Source: Solobacterium sp. (lineage in GTDB: Bacteria > Bacillota_I > Bacilli_A > Erysipelotrichales > Erysipelotrichaceae). From it: DNA of 8,800 nucleotides. The notes beneath the pieces were generated by a model. That model had not been told where the DNA came from, made no database searches, and saw only the letters and a program-made list of their open reading frames with translations. The position numbers and the translations under genes are program-made. Positions 7,601-8,800 of this stretch are shown here, in pieces. The DNA lies in assembly GCA_017536845.1 (NCBI GenBank), contig JAFWCP010000412.1, positions 1 to 8,800 on the forward strand, read 5' to 3'. Every line of letters starts with the position of its first letter. Position 1 is the first letter of the stretch.

Positions 7601-7822
7601 GACGGCGCCAAGGCAGTAGAGAAAGAAGTCTATATGCCCTACATCTACCAGGATGAAGCCGACCATCTTAGAGATGACGCCTGGATCAATGCCGTTGCTG
7701 CATTGAGTACCCGCACATCCCCGGAAACGTCGACCTGTCAGCCCAGATTGTCAAGGCCATCAAACTCCATGGCGGCCCGGGTTCCGGCAAGTGGGTGCGC
7801 TATGACAAAGACGGCCGCATGA
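4619..7822 (+). CDS. Secreted surface protein with BIG_2 Ig-like repeats, C-terminus frameshifted
   Basis: The intact frame encodes 1067 residues. A signal peptide (KR start, hydrophobic core, AKA cleavage site at residue 23) is followed by a region of about 415 residues of unknown family, rich in beta and aromatic residues and possibly propeller-like. Six Ig-like segments of about 80 residues follow (441, 522, 600, 682, 764 and 847 to about 928). The last four are clear BIG_2 domains with the pattern VTWxSDN, VDxxGxVxxVxPGKAxIxA and CxVTV; the first two are diverged. A wall-binding-like module begins near residue 942 (YWYEDGKRQG, then RGREIYDP and YWLD). A one-base loss in the C4 run at 7719-7722 ends the normal sequence at about residue 1034, and 33 aberrant residues follow to TGA 7820-7822. 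Restored, the protein would be 1123 residues ending at 7989. There is no LPXTG motif, so wall attachment would depend on the C-terminal repeats. BIG_2 proteins are usually adhesins or cell-surface proteins; the ligand is unknown. ATG 4583 is an alternative start. Confidence 0.85.
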   Translation: MKRLQSLLLCLLAVCLCGIPAKAEEAPPEFTWTNTNSQDYDRWATTVNSYLVPDGNGWMVLDMDPSKGVRALYYDSSYVLKNYVSIPVELPIFGGFYAADDAYYIVSGQKNPTESDSVECFRITKYDRNWKRLGSDGLKACNTYIPFDAGSCRIAKDGKYLVIRTAHEMYADESGTHHQANVTIQFDADAMKITDSYTGIMNINYGYVSHSFNQFILTDNDHIVAVDHGDAHPRSAVLIKYNAAVSSGKFMNSYPVVNYRNLLTFAGEVGNNTTNASIGGFARSSTHYLVLGNASDQSEYGNKTRNIFVAAADKNLSSSSVYWLTSLPKTSNKELSTPHLVDLGNDTFLAMWMPYRERKEYYDSFLAPADVSYVILDNQGKAISEICHVDALLSDCVPVVKNGKVYWYVHEKSLFTFYELDPKKNELTTKLGKTGSWVTAEAISINPDEAIFCAGQKREFSASISPENATDRRYIMEIVDPVIAHFNGSVLIADNEGETDVTVRTAEGLTDTCHIKVYEELKTYTIPDLYQTMYVNEQTTWDVKLTPESLRRIIQFRSEDPSVISIDDNGVITALKVGETSVSCAIGQVKKTCRIRVNILEVTSIQMDSRMELRPDESKTLSVRFLPENATDKTLKWTSDNPSVAAVDANGTVKGIAPGKAVIKAETTNGKTASCTVTVVPLDPESITLNESSLSLKPSETFDLKAAVKPDNSDQTVTWSSDNTSIARVDTSGKVTAVSPGKAIITAATANGLKATCTITVTGIEAESITISRSEVSMKPGEGTQLTVTIKPDNTTDKTVTWKSDNSDIVTVDAHGNIKCVKPGKAVITAATANGLTASCTVTVRAVEATYITLNKTTMELTEGDTDTLQAAIKPNDTTDKSVTWTSNHPEIATVDAGGKVTAVKEGTAVITVSTVNGITAECRVTVTKKDSGDPAACTVNGFCHYNGKDYWYEDGKRQGVYNDPKCFSSDGSLRGREIYDPKTDGWYWLDVIYDGAKAVEKEVYMPYIYQDEADHLRDDAWINAVAALSTRTSPETSTCQPRLSRPSNSMAARVPASGCAMTKTAA

Positions 7823-7989
7823 TCAAAGGCTGGTACACCGTCTCCGGCAAAGACGTTTCCTTATATCCGAATCAGGCCGGCAACACGTATTACTACGACA
7901 GACAGACCGGCTTAATGGCAAAGGGCTGGACCACCATCGACGGTACGACATATTACTTCGATGAAGTGACCGGCGTACTGCAAAGATAA
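7720..7989 (+). pseudogene. Out-of-frame C-terminal part of the BIG_2 surface protein (wall-binding repeats)
   Basis: From 7720 the -1 frame continues the interrupted protein for 89 residues to TAA 7987-7989. It reads PGNVDLSAQIVKAIKLHG, then GKWVRYDKDGRMIKGWYTV, two YYYD/YYFD repeats with KGWT, and ends in VTGVLQR. These match the repeats at the end of the converging - strand gene, so this is the natural C-terminus. There is no independent ribosome site for the internal ATG at 7795, so it is unlikely to be made separately. The sequence around the switch is not a recognisable programmed slippery site. A sequencing error is as likely as a true mutation. Confidence 0.75.
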
Positions 7990-8002
7990 TCATCACAATG
8001 AC

Positions 8003-8032
8003 GGGGCTGCAATGACGGCAGCCCCTTTTTTT
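8003..8032 (+). terminator. Intrinsic terminator of the BIG_2 surface protein gene
   Basis: GGGGCTGC (8003-8010) pairs perfectly with GCAGCCCC (8018-8025) around a 7-base loop and is followed by seven T (8026-8032). It begins 13 bases after the restored stop at 7989. That position supports 7989, not 7822, as the original gene end. Confidence 0.92.
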
Positions 8033-8048
8033 CGAAGATTCATAGAGA

Positions 8049-8089
8049 CACGAAAAAGAAGACGGCACGAAACCGTCTTCCTTTTCGTG
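8049..8089 (-). terminator. Intrinsic terminator of the converging surface protein gene
   Basis: On the - strand, GAAGACGG (8080-8073) pairs with CCGTCTTC (8065-8058) around a 7-base loop, followed by TTTTT (8057-8053). With one mismatch the stem extends to CACG/CGTG at the ends (8049-8089). It lies 25 bases after the stop at 8106. Confidence 0.88.
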
Positions 8090-8105
8090 ATTCTGAAATA
8101 TTGTT

Positions 8106-8800
8106 CTACCCGATCAGGATGCCCGTCACCGGGTCAAACTGCTTGATCACTCCATCCACGGCATATGCCCCCTTGGCCATGCCGCCGGTTGTCTGATCAT
8201 AATACAGCCAGCCGTTTTCGGTTTCATACCAGCCTTTGATCATATGACCTTCACTGTCATACCTGACCCACTTGCCGACAGGATCATTGTCACCCTGATA
8301 AAGATAAGGCATCCAGACTTCCTTGTTCTTTGCGACTGCCCCATCATATACGGCATCCAGCCAGTACCAGGCATTGGTGGCAGGGTCAAAGACTTCTCTG
8401 CCTCTGACAGACCCGTCGCCCATGACGCCATGGGAGTCATTCACTGTCCCCTGACGGATTCCCTTTTCATACCAGAAACCGTTCAGGAACACACCGTCCA
8501 AAGCAGTTCCGGAAGATTCATCAAAGGCACAGGCATTGCCGTCAATGACGGCTTCGCCCTTGACCATGGCACCGGTTGCCAGGTCATAGTAATATGTCCC
8601 GTTTTCATTGGCATACCAGCCCTTGATCATGTGGCCCTGTGCATCATACCTGACCCACTTGCCATTGGGATCATTATCTCCCTGGATGATATAAGGCATC
8701 CAGACTTCCTTGTCCACCGCCTTGGCGCCGTCGAATTCCGCATCCAGCCAGTACCAGGCATCACTTTCAGGATCAAAGATTTCCCGTCCCCTGACGGAAC
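8106..8800 (-). CDS. Surface protein C-terminus with wall-binding-like repeats, 5' end outside the window
   Basis: The frame is open from the window edge to the stop at 8106-8108, giving the last 230 residues; the GTG at 8717 is internal. The visible part consists of two copies of one module with a 129-residue spacing. Each copy has RGRE(I/V)FDP, AWYWLDA, KEVWMPY, GKWVRYD, GHMIKGWY and a YYYD-like strand followed by KG. Copy 1 begins at the window edge and copy 2 at base 8411; the chain ends at VTGILIG. The aromatic and glycine-rich pattern resembles choline-binding or glucan-binding repeats that hold exported proteins on the cell wall, though it is not a textbook match. The same module ends the converging + strand gene, so the two are paralogous at least in this part. 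The upstream functional domain lies outside the window, so its activity cannot be named. Confidence 0.82.
   Translation of the reverse strand, partial: SVRGREIFDPESDAWYWLDAEFDGAKAVDKEVWMPYIIQGDNDPNGKWVRYDAQGHMIKGWYANENGTYYYDLATGAMVKGEAVIDGNACAFDESSGTALDGVFLNGFWYEKGIRQGTVNDSHGVMGDGSVRGREVFDPATNAWYWLDAVYDGAVAKNKEVWMPYLYQGDNDPVGKWVRYDSEGHMIKGWYETENGWLYYDQTTGGMAKGAYAVDGVIKQFDPVTGILIG

Noticed and set aside
7715..7730. Programmed -1 ribosomal frameshift
   Set aside because: The codons aca tcc ccg do not form an X XXY YYZ slippery heptamer, and I see no clear stimulatory structure. A simple indel or sequencing error is the better explanation.
7795..7989. Independent 64-residue gene
   Set aside because: Its frame continues upstream without a stop and completes the preceding surface protein. 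No ribosome site precedes the ATG.

Overview
The window looks like a chromosomal stretch from a Gram-positive, low-to-medium GC member of the Bacillota. The secreted proteins, purine-rich ribosome sites and the style of the surface-protein repeats suggest an Erysipelotrichia-like gut or oral anaerobe. That placement rests on protein style only; there is no rRNA or other marker gene here.

Left part (1-2133), accessory in character. The window opens inside a + strand gene (1-522) that is the C-terminal part of an archaeal-type ATPase with a DUF234, nuclease-like tail. A gene remnant with two frame changes and an internal stop follows (about 565-939). Next come a striking element that is both a 15-bp tandem repeat and a palindrome (980-1027), and an orphan P-loop ATPase on the - strand (1038-1949) with its own promoter.

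Middle (2091-4618). A clostripain-family (C11) cysteine protease, made as a lipoprotein, lies on the - strand (2134-4275). It has a terminator downstream, and a promoter plus a hairpin-rich leader upstream. A 343-base divergent intergenic region separates it from the next gene.

Right part (4619-8800). A large secreted + strand surface protein has an N-terminal domain of unknown family, about six Ig-like (BIG_2 type) repeats and a C-terminal wall-binding-like repeat module. The module is cut by a one-base frameshift near 7720, and its continuation is still readable to 7989. A second surface protein carrying the same module converges on it from the - strand (8106 to beyond 8800). Each of the two genes has its own strong terminator in the 116-base gap.

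The three right-hand genes together look like a surface and secretion locus: a membrane-tethered Arg/Lys-type protease beside two repeat-rich exported proteins. I found no tRNA, rRNA, CRISPR array, insertion sequence or complete mobile element. I do not see a convincing new multi-gene system. The most interesting items are the 980-1027 element, the decayed gene, the frameshifted surface protein with its inverted paralogous neighbour, and the structured protease leader.
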